A DNA stretch of 64,000 bases, from contig NC_087074.1 of assembly GCF_026151205.1 (NCBI RefSeq), positions 12,939,182 through 13,003,181 on the forward strand. Reading direction: 5' to 3'. The DNA comes from Bolinopsis microptera (taxonomy: Eukaryota; Ctenophora; Tentaculata; Lobata; Bolinopsidae). Shown in pieces: positions 22,001-30,179 of this stretch. Within the stretch, counting starts at the first letter, position 1. Each line of letters begins with the position of its first letter. The position numbers and the translations under genes are program-made. The notes under the pieces are model-generated. The model was not told where the DNA came from, ran no database searches, and saw only the letters and a program-made list of their open reading frames with translations.

Positions 22001-25000
22001 TCATCCGACAGAGGCTCATGAAATGATCTCAAATTTTGCCATCAATCAACATTTCTATAATTATATCTACACTTCCCATTATCTGCGTAGAACGTCGCTT
22101 TCCCAAATTCAGCCACTCTAACGGAAACAGTCACAAGGCTATAGTGGTCCTACAGTTCCGGATTTATAGTTGCTACCCGAAGTATGCATACAGAAATTAA
22201 ATTACACAATATGCAATGTTAATGAGCTATTATTTTCAAGCATTCGTTTACATCATCATGAACAACTCTGACGGTATGCAAGATGAAAGTAATACAGAAG
22301 AAGAGACGTATTTGATGAAGACTAAGAGAAAGGAGTCTTGGACGAACATGGATAGGCTTCTGTTAGTATTTGCAGTCCTGGTGTATATGGGAGATGGCTG
22401 TGAAACTTACTTACCAGGTACGTCATTCATCAAATGCATATTTGTTTAAACACGTAATACTCAGGGTTTGGATTGGTTAATGATGGAAACTGATTGGTCA
22501 ATGCTGGAAGCCTGGAAGCTGATTGGTCAATGCTGGAAGCTGATTGGTCAATGCTGGAAGCTGATTGGTCAATGCTGGAAGCTGATTGGTTAATGCTGGA
22601 AGCTGATTGGTCAATGCTGGAAGCTGATTGGTTAATGCTGGAAGCTGATTGGTTAATGCTGGAAGCTGATTGGTTAATGCTGGAAGCTGATTGGTTAATG
22701 CTGGAAGCTGATTGGTTAATGCTGAAAGCTATTGGTTAATGCTGGAAGCTGATTGGTCAATGCTGGAAGCTGATTGGTTAATGCTGGAAGCTGATTGGTT
22801 AATGCTGGAAGCTGATTGGTTAATGCTGGAAGCTGATTGGTTAATGCAGGAAGCTGATTGGTTAATGCTGGAAGCTGATTGGATAATGCTGGAAGCTGAT
22901 TGGTTAATGCTGGAAGCTGATTGGTTAATGCTGGAAGCTGATTGGTTAATGCTGGAAGCTGATTGGTTAATGCTGAAAGCTATTGGTTAATGCTGGAAGC
23001 TGATTGGTCAATGCTGGAAGCTGATTGGTTAATGCTGGAAGCTGATTGGTTAATGCTGGAAGCTGATTGGTTAATGCTGGAAGCTGATTGGTTAATGCAG
23101 GAAGCTGATTGGTTAATGCTGGAAGCTGATTGGTTAATGGGGGGGGGGGGGGGGGGGGGGGGGGTGTCATGTCCGTCTATGTCCGCCTATGTCCTGTCCT
23201 TTTTGGATTTTATGAGACAACGGACGTGTTTTTTGGGACATTGGCGGACACGGACGGACATTGGCGGACTCGGACGGACATTGGCGGACTCGGACGGACA
23301 TTGGCGGACTCGGACGGACATTGGCGGACATTGACGGACATTAGCGGACAAACATTTTGAGGACTGAAGAGTACTGAGGAGGATGATGAGAAGGATGGCT
23401 GAGGAGGATGGCTGAGGAGGATGGCTGAGGAGGATGACTGAGGAGGATGACTGAGGAGGATGACTGAGAGGGAGGAGAAGGATCAGGAAGACCCAGGAGG
23501 AGGAGGAGGAGGAGGACCCAGAAGGAGGACCTAGGAGGAGGAGGAGGAGAACTGAGGAGGATGACTGAGGAGGAGGAGGACTCAGGAGGAGGACTGAGGA
23601 GGACTGAGAAGGAGGAGGACTGAGGAGGATGGCTGAGGAGGATGGCTGAGGAGGATGACTGAGAGGGAGGAGGAGGAGGAAGAGGAGGGAGAGGACTGAG
23701 GAGGAGGAGGAGAAGGACTGAGGAGGAGAAGGAGGACCCAGGAGGAGGAGGACCCAGGAGGAGGACCCAGGAAAAGGCCCCAGGAGTAGGAGGAGGACTG
23801 AGGAGGGGAGGAGGAAGAGGACTGGGGAGGATCAGGAGGAGGAGGAGGAGGAGGACCCAGGAGGAGGAGGAGGACTGAGGAGGACTGAGGAGGACTGAGG
23901 AGGACTGAGGAGGAGGACTGACGATGACTGAGAAGGAGGAGGACTGAGGAGTACTGAGGAGGATGGCTGAGAAGGATGGCTGGGGAGGATGGCTGAGGAG
24001 GATGACTGAGGAGGATGACTGAGAGGGAGGAGGAGGAGGACTCAGGAGGAGGACTCAGAAGGAAGAGGAGGAGGACTCAGGAGGAGGACTTAGGAGAAAT
24101 GAGAAGGAGGACTGAGGAGAACTGAGGAGGAGGAGGAGGAGGAGGACTGAATAGGAGGAGGAGAAGGAGGGGGACTGGGAGAGGACTGGGGAGGAGGAGG
24201 ACTGATGAGAAGGATGAGGAGGAGGACCCAGTAGGAGGAGGACTGAGGAGAAGGATGAGGAGGAGGACTGAGGAGGACTGAGGACTGAGGAGGAAGAGGA
24301 GGAGGAATATGAAGAGGAGGAGGAGGACCCAGGAGGAGGACCCAGGAGGAGGACTCAGGAGGAGGAGGAGGACTGGGGAGGAGGAGGACTGTTGAGGACT
24401 GATGAAGAGGACTGAGGACGAGGAGGAGTAGGAGGAGGACTGAGGAGGGGAGGAGGAAGAGGACTGAGGAAGATCAGGAAGACCCAGGGGGAGGAGGAGG
24501 AAGAGTAGGAGGAGGAAGCATCTAAATGTTATTTCCATTTTTGTCCGTTTTTGTCCATTTTTGTCCGTTTTTGTCCGCTCTATTTTTTGTCCTTTTTGAA
24601 AATATAGGGTACCGAACGGACAAAAAACATGATCCCCCTATAACAGCAAAAATTGAACATTTTATTTAGCAATTTATGTGTCCATTAATGTCCGCCTATG
24701 TCCGCCTATGTCCGCCTATGTCCGTCTATGTCCGCCTATGTCCGCCTATGTCCGTCTATGTCCGCCTATGTCCGCCTATGTCCGCCTATGTCCTGTCCTT
24801 TTTGGATTCTATGAGACAAGCGGACATAGACGGACGTGACCCCCCCCCCCCCCCCCCCCCCCGTTAATGCTGGAAGCTGATTGGTTAATGCTGGAAGCTG
24901 ATTGGTTAATGCTGGAAGCTGATTGGTTAATCGCTGTAAAGTTTCAATAGTCACCTCGAACCAGTATTCAGATTTATACAATGGATTTATTTAAGAAGGT

Positions 25001-28000
25001 TCGAGACATTTGTGGCACTCAAAAGGGCCCATAAAATGCTCCATTATCTATTTATTCTATCTGAAACACTATATTAAGTATATTGCCTCTGTCAGGAGTG
25101 ATAACACAACTAATATCCTGTGAAATGGAACTGTCTAAGTGGCAGGAAGGAACATTGGATTGCGTAATGTACTTTACTTCAGCAGTTTCTGCTGTCATAT
25201 CCGGCTCATTAGCGAATAGGTAGGTTGAGAAATCAAATATTTAAAACTTTAAAAATATTAGAAGAAATTTAGCGACCTATCAGCAGATTTTGGATACTCT
25301 ATCAGTATTTTATCGTCTAGAGTACAATCTTCTAAATTACTAAATTATCACAACATACTGTTTTATGTTCGGGGGGAGAGAGTTGCTGCTGTTTTCTCTC
25401 TACCTCAGCACTTTTAGCGCAGTGGTCTCTGCTTTGGTAGGTAACTACATCACCCTCCTCTTAGCCAGATCACTCATTGGGGTCTGTATTGGACTCAATT
25501 TGACGACCGTATGGGTCATGATCGCTGGACTGGTTTCCGGAAAGGACATTATAGAATTTATAGTGATAGTTTCATCCGTGATGTTAACAATCGGTGGAGT
25601 TTGGTCGGCAGTTCTGGGATACCTGCTTTTAGACGTGGTAGGATGGAGGATCTTTATACTTCTGACGTCGTTACCAATCTTCATACCAACTATTTTCATG
25701 CTGCATTTCTGTTTTGTAGGGACAAGAGGAGCACAAACACAGGACGAGCAAACACAAGACGTTGATGATGGAGATCCAACACGCACATTGGATGAAACAG
25801 TGACAGTTCCAAACTTTGTAGCCAGAACCACTAAACTTGGACTGTTTGGTGCCGTGGGTATCTTCCAGGGGTGGCTTACAATCCTCCTTGTTCCAGCCTT
25901 GATCCAGATGCTCAAACTCAAATACACTGATCCGAACAGTAACTGCTTAGTGACTGTGACCCAGGGAGTGGAACTTCTTCTTGTGGGCATTGTCACATTC
26001 GCAGCTATACCTGGCAAGTTATTCATGCACTTTGTTAGAAAGAGGATCAGTTTTCGCCCATCGCAGGCGATACTCGCTGGTCTGAATATGGGGGTTTTTG
26101 CATTGATGCTTTTAAAGGAGAGCCTTGCAGTAATCGTTCTCACCAACTTCTTAATCAAGTTTTTGTATGGAATTGGTCACCAGGCTTACTGCTACATTTA
26201 TGCCGATATCTGGTACTTTGGAACAGAAAGATTTTCTCTAGGCTCCAGTGTTTCACTTGCTATGGGACTGGCAGGAGGAGTAGTTGGGATGGTTATGGCT
26301 TCCTTTGCACCAACAACATATGTTTTAATTACTGCTATGGCACTTAGTGTCGTTCAGATTGTAGTGGTGTTCTTTATGACAGAAGTTCAATTGTAGAATC
26401 AAATTTTGCATTTATCTAGTAACCAAGATTACATTTTTGTTTTCGTTTTAAATGCTAGGGAATTATCTGAGACTCCAATATTGGGCTTTGATATTTGGTA
26501 AAGATCCAGGTCCTTGGCTCTTTACCAACGTCCATCCAGTCAGTGTTCTCAGTGAACAGTACGTTCATGGTGGCCGTGGCTTGTAATCTGTCAGCATATG
26601 TTAAAGACCCGTTTATGTAAGATTACCTCTCCAGAACAACAATGTTTTATTCATTAGCATTGAAAGCAGAGGGTTTCTGCTTGTATGTGGCAAACAAAAC
26701 GGTTCCTAACTCCGCACTGTCTCCAACAATTATTTTACCTTATATTTTATCACTATTTCTTCGAAACTGCTAACATTTGAATTTAAATTTGTAGTCTAGT
26801 CACATTTTTAGTACGAGTGTAAATAGTTTAAAATAAGTATAGGTTCAGAGTATTAAGAGAAATGACATATAGTTTAGAGGAAAAATCTGTCTAGTTTAAG
26901 GAAATGATCGTGGACAAAGCACTCAGAAATTGCGATCCTTTATCCGCGCATTCCTGAATATTGAACAACTGAACCAAACTATTTTATTGTAAACCTAATT
27001 GAACTGGTGATTATAGGATCAGTCACTAATTACTTGCTACTATTGTGCCCTGAATCGGAAACTATTGTGACTTAAATCGGGAACTACTGTGCTTCGATAT
27101 TCAGATTTGCATAGTACTGGGACAGGAATCCGTTAAATATTTCCCAAATTCATACTATCTTAAGTTATCAGCATGAACATTGTTCCCAAACAGTAGTTCT
27201 AAAGGTCATATTAAAAGTATGAAATATACGGGCTTATTCTAATCAATGGAATGTCCTGATTGGTAATTCCTCTCTTTACAAACCAATAAGGGAGGTGTTA
27301 GATTATTCTTTTGTAACTTCGGGACATGTCACCTACGATTCTAAGCTTTACAAAGGAAATCTTCCATCCTATTGTTAAGAAGTTTAGAGGGCTACAAATG
27401 GCACAATAAGCACATAGATCGTTGGCGGGTCAGTTCATAAACTCATAAAAATAGGTGACAGTTTCTGATTATCACAAGTTTACGACAACATCGCAGGTGC
27501 TTACTATAAAAGCAACTAAATCTACTTTGTTCGATATATAATTTTTGTCTATTTCATCAGCTTATATATTTCAACGATATGATTTCGACGGCAACCCTCC
27601 TGATTTTACTCATGTTCCCCCTCTCATACCAAACTGAACTGAAAATCCTTTCGATGCCAAAGAGCTTTAACACAGAAGATCTCCCAGCACCCTGCACTCT
27701 AGTTTGTGCCGGTGTGCAAACCTCTGAAGGTTGGAAGGACTCCAGATTTTCATCTGGCAAGGCTTATCTTGAAGTGGACATGGCTGGTTGCGCATTTGTT
27801 TCTCAACCGCTGATCACTGCCACAGTAACAGGTGAAGGAAATATATGCTCCTCAGTGTTCGTTGACAAAATGGGATCTTCTTGGTTTGCTGCGTACACAG
27901 TAGACGATATGACAGCAGACCATGGCAAGAACGAGCGGTGTGAAATACATTGGTCCGCATTTGGGTACATTTGCGGTGTTTAAATGCTTGTTTATGACAG

Positions 28001-29687
28001 TTGTGTTCTTATAACCATCAATTTATTTCCATAACATATTTTAAAAGCGTTCTTGATTCACTTTTCTTTATTTCTTCAACTTTACATCTCACATGCCACA
28101 CTTCCATACTACATATTATATGTAAGCTAAGTTCTAATCTTTACCTGTTACTCCTCTCAATAATCATGTGTAAACATTTTGTGTACATTTCATTATGTAG
28201 ATATTGCTGCAGACATTAAAATGCTTGATATTTTACAAATTCTACTGAATGTGCTGATATATTGCTTCTCTTAAAGTAGCTTTAGTATAAAGTGGTAGAT
28301 GATAAAGAACTGAATGCTCGATTCTTACTCGGAAGGCAGATTTGATATTGTTAACTGTCCAAAGAAAGTAGTCTCTGAAGGCACAACTCAATTTATGGTG
28401 CGAGTAAAATTATGAAATTGTGAGGAATAAAATTATCATAGAAGTCAAATCACATCCGTTGAATTGTTTATTGGAGAATTTTGTAAGCTATGAATTAAGA
28501 TCAAAAATTGAGATTTACCTTCGTCACCAAAGAAATAGTAGATGGGCATAAGTAGTGCGGCACATACAAAACAGAGCAAAATGGTAAATGTTTGCAGATG
28601 CCTCGAGAAGTAGATGTAAAGTAGCCCATCATTTCCATGCTGATTAGATAATGTTTTATCCCTGAAAATTATTATGAAAATTATTAGTTTAAAAATCAGC
28701 TATTGGAAACAAAGACAGTTAATTAATCGGTATAAGAAAGATTCATGTTAAGTAAAAACATGCTGTGCAGTGTGCACTTTTAGGCACACAATCTGTGGAA
28801 TGCGTTTTTTATCAGTTACCTACTAATTTATTATCATATATTATATTTATATAAAAAAACATGTGTCCCTGTATGGGCCTATTCGTGTACTCTTACTTAC
28901 TCTATTGACCAAATCTGACAGCAAAACTTGTACCAGACCAACTGAAAATAATCAAGTGAATAGTTAGTAATCATAATAAATAGAACTAAATATTTTAAAA
29001 TTTTGCACATCTTTTAGTCAACCCAAAGAAACTCAAAAATAATGAAACTGTAAAATCAGACCTTATCTGGAGTAGCTGTGTTATGATCATTTGAATTCAT
29101 AGAAATATCAGAGTGTGATACTATCTCGTCATCAGTAAGTTTCCTGAAATAGTTTGTCCTTAAACAAACATGAACAGTACAAAGAACTATAGTCTATTGT
29201 TTCTGGCAGTTTTTTAACAGCGAGTTGTCGTTACATCCCATGAAATATTCATGATTTTCTGCCTGATGACTGTCTGATCAGCAACAAATAAAATTGTAAC
29301 ATTCACTACATATTGTATTACCTAACTTCAAGGAGGTCAGCCTCTCTCTGTTTCTTGTCAATCCAAAACTCCCAAAAAAGCCACATTGCTGCAAATATTG
29401 CCTGCAATGGAAAGGATATTTATTACAGACAATCAATTTCGAAGATCTAGTATTGAAAAACTTTAAAAATTAAAGTCTTTTTGTCATTTGAACTAACGAA
29501 AACGTTGGGTGGAAGTTAAACATAGCAATTGAAAGTGAACAAAATCTAAATAAAGAAAAGTTAGTTAAAATAAAACAACAATAGTAATTGTTTAAGAAAG
29601 TTCTCTTACCAATGATACAATACAGTCTGCCAAGAGAATGAGAATCAAACCACCATCATCTAAAATCAATTCAGTGCACTTTGCCAT
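7024..29687 (-). CDS. TMEM63/OSCA-type mechanosensitive ion channel, 19 coding exons
   Basis: Exons (high to low): 29687-29610, 29401-29322, 29143-29062, 28941-28901, 28661-28519, 11400-11361, 11054-10946, 10834-10770, 10131-10051, 9838-9733, 9546-9419, 9197-9073, 8879-8794, 8661-8535, 8309-8184, 7984-7877, 7768-7624, 7478-7313, 7179-7024. All junctions are GT-AG and all phases agree, giving 663 residues (human TMEM63 proteins are about 800). It starts with TM0 ([20 protein letters not shown]). The cytoplasmic RRM-like insert precedes [11 protein letters not shown], a TMEM63/OSCA signature. A TM core follows with [15 protein letters not shown] and [17 protein letters not shown], then [15 protein letters not shown]. 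Family members are plasma-membrane or endolysosomal cation channels gated by membrane tension or osmotic change. Intron 5 is 17.1 kb and contains two other genes. Exon 6 (40 bases) is the least certain. An alternative is that the 5' and 3' halves come from two broken paralogues, but nothing is duplicated between them. Confidence 0.88.
11380..11570. repeat. Short repeat cluster with AAAATCGCG motifs
   Basis: AAAGAAAATCGCGATA and CAAAAATCGCGGCG each occur twice, about 60 bases apart, followed by further AAATCGCG and GAAAATCGAGG variants. It looks like the eroded remnant of a small repetitive element next to TMEM63 exon 6. The first bases (11380-11400) overlap that exon. Confidence 0.4.
11600..11911. 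repeat. Dispersed ~210-bp repeat, copy 1, with an ORF-like extension
   Basis: About 11615-11820 matches 21933-22137 (for example CTTCCCATTATCTG.GTAGAACGTCGC and TCTCAAATCATATCATCCGACA). In this copy the minus strand continues as an open frame beginning [16 protein letters not shown]. Both copies encode [15 protein letters not shown]. The start resembles the N-termini of some hAT-type transposases, but that is a weak resemblance. It lies in TMEM63 intron 5. Confidence 0.5.
12085..12200. repeat. ~50-bp direct duplication
   Basis: AGTACCTGTTCAGCAGAAGA followed by GAGGTGATGCACATTT occurs twice in tandem with minor differences. It lies in TMEM63 intron 5 with no coding potential. Confidence 0.5.
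12445..12705. repeat. Decamer microsatellite (CTTCTTAACT)n
   Basis: About 25 tandem copies of a 10-base unit, with interspersed 12-base variants (CTTCTTTTAACT). Low complexity, intronic. Confidence 0.9.
12782..13000. mobile_element. MITE-like repeat related to 62.9 kb
   Basis: Begins AGGGGTCGTTCTCATATTACGTAATCA, shared with 62897. It also contains an inner block (CCTAAATTTTATCACTATCAG...AATTTGAATTGTT) whose reverse complement appears at 63045-63095, next to related GATATCCG/CGGATATCC strings. The two copies are rearranged relative to each other. No ORF is present. Confidence 0.5.
13270..13537 (+). repeat. 18-bp monomer array forming the 5' end of the LINE
   Basis: Fifteen head-to-tail units of CTTCTCAATTTAAACTCA/ACA, the last cut at 16 bases. 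The first unit starts at the first base after the target duplication. The unit is a multiple of three without stops, so both strands show spurious ORFs (SQFKLT and LRSVFK repeats). Position and structure resemble the promoter monomers of rodent L1; promoter activity is an inference. Confidence 0.85.
13797..14870 (+). CDS. LINE ORF1 protein: coiled coil plus SGNH/GDSL esterase domain
   Basis: 357 residues. The N-terminal 50 residues are polar (Ser/Pro/Asp/Lys-rich). Residues ~52-140 show heptad-like repeats ([25 protein letters not shown] in part) expected to form a coiled coil. Residues ~160-330 form an SGNH-type domain: GDSNSGG with Ser168 (block I), VGTNN with Asn219 (block III) and DSFHLNEAG with Asp310/His313 (block V). 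The C-terminus is basic (RARHG...KRAQRRQ), suiting nucleic-acid binding. Esterase-type ORF1 proteins are best known from CR1-like LINEs. Here the domain is paired with an L1/Tx1-looking ORF2. The frame is intact. Confidence 0.85.
   Translation: MSSILGYFSGSPPQQSDNKRTLDDVSASSSPSDKDTKRPNLNVSGSPTKSEEQLMVTLIENLFVNFSNQTVARLDAISIKLKSFDSRLNTISLKLDSFDTRMSCIEERAGSHQLETTDLSDRFVALENLNVEFEAKIVTLSGSNSANLESGWEPVGSPETKIALLGDSNSGGKIKFGQGKGTLGAALPGSDTFVATVEDLPEPETYNGISDLILAVGTNNLKLDSCIPEDLVKSTFTYISKVRKAHPSCHVFCPGVLPSTSTVINTRITKYNFYLNDMCQYLPNASYVDMKTFQSNNGKLLPKFSVGNSDSFHLNEAGLKVYFSRLKFSLRARHGLPNIKRAQRRQNDPSASSGNHS
14871..15960 (+). other. Long inter-ORF spacer of the LINE
   Basis: 1,090 bases without a convincing ORF, T-rich on the plus strand. 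It ends with an 18-G run at 15899-15916, 44 bases before the ORF2 start. LINE ORFs are usually adjacent or overlapping, so either ORF2 is translated by an unusual route or this is an insertion. Confidence 0.6.
15961..19739 (+). pseudogene. LINE ORF2: AP endonuclease plus reverse transcriptase, one frameshift
   Basis: 15961-16623 encodes an apurinic-type endonuclease: [32 protein letters not shown] and SRLDF. The frame then shifts by one base in a T run near 16612-16620 and continues to 19739. The second part has the SDHS endonuclease motif (SDHSYISL), [14 protein letters not shown], the reverse transcriptase motifs [35 protein letters not shown] and FADDTDLF, and a Cys/His tail ([18 protein letters not shown]). 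The motif style is that of the L1/Tx1 group. A single indel in a homopolymer could be a real inactivating mutation or an assembly error; everything else is open. Confidence 0.88.
20324..20380. repeat. Perfect 16-bp inverted repeat (hairpin)
   Basis: AATGTTCTATGCGGCT (20324-20339) is followed after 25 bases by its exact reverse complement (20365-20380). It lies between the LINE target duplication and the next LINE remnant. It could be the tip of a small MITE or a retroelement UTR structure. Confidence 0.6.
20447..21019 (+). pseudogene. 5'-truncated LINE ORF2, C-terminal fragment
   Basis: 190 residues without reverse transcriptase motifs. They contain the Cys/His module typical of ORF2 C-termini (CNYCELN...[10 protein letters not shown]), preceded by [15 protein letters not shown] and a basic stretch. 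The frame is open to its stop, followed by ~450 bases that look like a 3' UTR. It belongs to a lineage different from the neighbouring complete LINE. The typical explanation is incomplete reverse transcription on insertion. Confidence 0.65.
21500..21770. other. GC-richer unassigned block
   Basis: Noticeably higher GC than its surroundings (CCGCGCATGCGC, GTGCCGCCCTCTCTGC). Both strands show short ORFs without recognisable motifs. Possibly the 3' part of the LINE remnant or an unrelated repeat. Confidence 0.3.
21933..22137. repeat. Dispersed ~210-bp repeat, copy 2
   Basis: Matches 11615-11820 with small indels, including the minus-strand [15 protein letters not shown] segment. The ORF-like extension of copy 1 is absent here. 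Confidence 0.6.
22258..26396 (+). CDS. SV2/SVOP/SLC22-like major facilitator transporter
   Basis: Exon 1 is 22258-22417 (an upstream in-frame ATG exists at 22216), exon 2 is 25096-25219 and exon 3 runs to 26396. Exon 1 gives an acidic N-terminus and TM1 ([24 protein letters not shown]). Exon 2 gives the first loop and TM2 ([11 protein letters not shown]...[11 protein letters not shown]), matching SV2/SVOP 'LSxWQEG'. Exon 3 resumes at [13 protein letters not shown], the MFS 'FGRR' loop, and adds roughly nine further membrane segments. The first two join cleanly (phase 1, GTACGT...TCAG). Before exon 3 there is no AG directly upstream of FGGRE; the first AG (25376-25377) lies inside that motif. 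Intron 1 (2.7 kb) is packed with satellites. The likely substrate is a small organic ion, not predictable. The gene is nested antisense in TMEM63 intron 5. Confidence 0.8.
22494..23139 (+). repeat. 21-bp minisatellite in transporter intron 1
   Basis: About 30 copies of AATGCTGGAAGCTGATTGGTT (TTA or TCA variants), read through as MLEADWL. A shortened unit (GAAAGCTATTGGTT) occurs at ~22725 and ~22976, 251 bp apart, with the same order of variants following each, so there is a higher-order repeat of about 12 units. The array resumes at 24863-24930 beyond an inserted element. Confidence 0.92.
23140..24862. mobile_element. Inverted-repeat element bounded by a G26 and a C23 tract
   Basis: Inserted in the 21-bp array, it duplicates GTTAATG (23133-23139 and 24863-24869). 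The left end is a G run then GTCATGTCCGTCTATGTCCGC. The right end, read inward on the minus strand, is a C run complement then GTCACGTCCGTCTATGTCCGC. Inner subterminal blocks (CTGTCCTTTTTGGATT.TATGAGACA) are also inverted. Between them lie GGACATTGGCGGACTC repeats, a ~1.15-kb purine (GGA-rich) tract and TGTCCGCCTA repeats. No transposase is present. Same architecture as 553-1864. Confidence 0.7.
23365..24525 (+). repeat. 1.15-kb polypurine (GAGGA/GGA) tract
   Basis: Almost only G and A with scattered CT (GAGGAGGATGACTGAGGAGG). It is derived from GAGGA-type units with no fixed period. Long mirror-symmetric polypurine stretches can form triplex DNA. The minus-strand Ser/Pro-rich ORF here is a by-product. 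Confidence 0.85.
26397..27500. other. Gap between the two nested genes
   Basis: AT-rich, with no ORF, repeat array or RNA gene recognised. It should contain the transporter 3' UTR and the promoter of the next gene. Confidence 0.4.
27505..27512 (+). promoter_or_regulatory. TATA box of the small secreted-protein gene
   Basis: TATAAAAG, 67 bases before the ATG at 27579. Spacing is consistent with a ~35-base 5' UTR. Confidence 0.6.
27579..27983 (+). CDS. Small secreted Cys-containing protein of unknown function
   Basis: 134 residues, single exon. The N-terminus is a signal peptide ([18 protein letters not shown]). The body has six cysteines (CTLVC, GCAF, ICSS, RCEI, YICGV) and a beta-rich pattern: [28 protein letters not shown] and [13 protein letters not shown]. 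The layout, with 'C..VCAG....W' followed by 'V.M..CGFVSQP', resembles a family of small secreted marine-invertebrate proteins that I cannot name with confidence. It is nested in TMEM63 intron 5, antisense to it, about 1.2 kb after the transporter gene. A possible poly(A) signal (ATTAAA) lies near 28215. Confidence 0.75.
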   Translation: MISTATLLILLMFPLSYQTELKILSMPKSFNTEDLPAPCTLVCAGVQTSEGWKDSRFSSGKAYLEVDMAGCAFVSQPLITATVTGEGNICSSVFVDKMGSSWFAAYTVDDMTADHGKNERCEIHWSAFGYICGV

Positions 29688-30179
29688 GGCAATAAATCCT
29701 AGCAGGAAGTGAAATTATGACTTATTTTTTATCCATTTATACAGAGATAATCACATTCCGATTGGGATAATTTCCTGTTTGATACTTATCTAATTATATC
29801 AAAACAGTTTCGTCGAAATCATAGCAGTTGCCAAATTAAAAAATCGTGTCAGGAAGGGGAAAACTAGATTGAGGGATCAATAAATTAAAAATCCGGACGA
29901 GTGTGGTGAAGCTTTAATGACCCAATAATTTAGAGCATACAGTGTGAACATTTAATGAGGTGATCAGCTAATCCCACAGGTTGACTAGATCCTGCAGCTG
30001 TTTACGGGATAGATCACATGATCGTTATAAAGCTCCTTAATGAGTTAGAGCCTAGATTATGTAAAACTAAATAATTTATATGGTGAAATGGCTCAGCAGC
30101 AACAAAAAAATCGATCTGCATCTTATATTCTTGAACTACACAATATAAACTAAAGCATGTTATAGTGTAGACTTTTTGT

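Noticed and set aside
22494-23334. ORFs of MLEADWL repeats
   Set aside because: 21-bp minisatellite inside a transporter intron; frame openness follows from the period.
24077-24538. 153-residue Ser/Pro/Leu-rich ORF on the minus strand
   Set aside because: Translation of a polypurine tract; low complexity with no start context or conserved motif.
25365-25377. Start codon of a separate gene at 25365
   Set aside because: The motif FGGRE continues the MFS fold begun in exons 1-2 (TM1, LSKWQEG, TM2), so this is an internal exon; without them the protein would lack two helices.
25445-26158. 237-residue minus-strand ORF
   Set aside because: Antisense shadow of the transporter's exon 3; no domain recognised.
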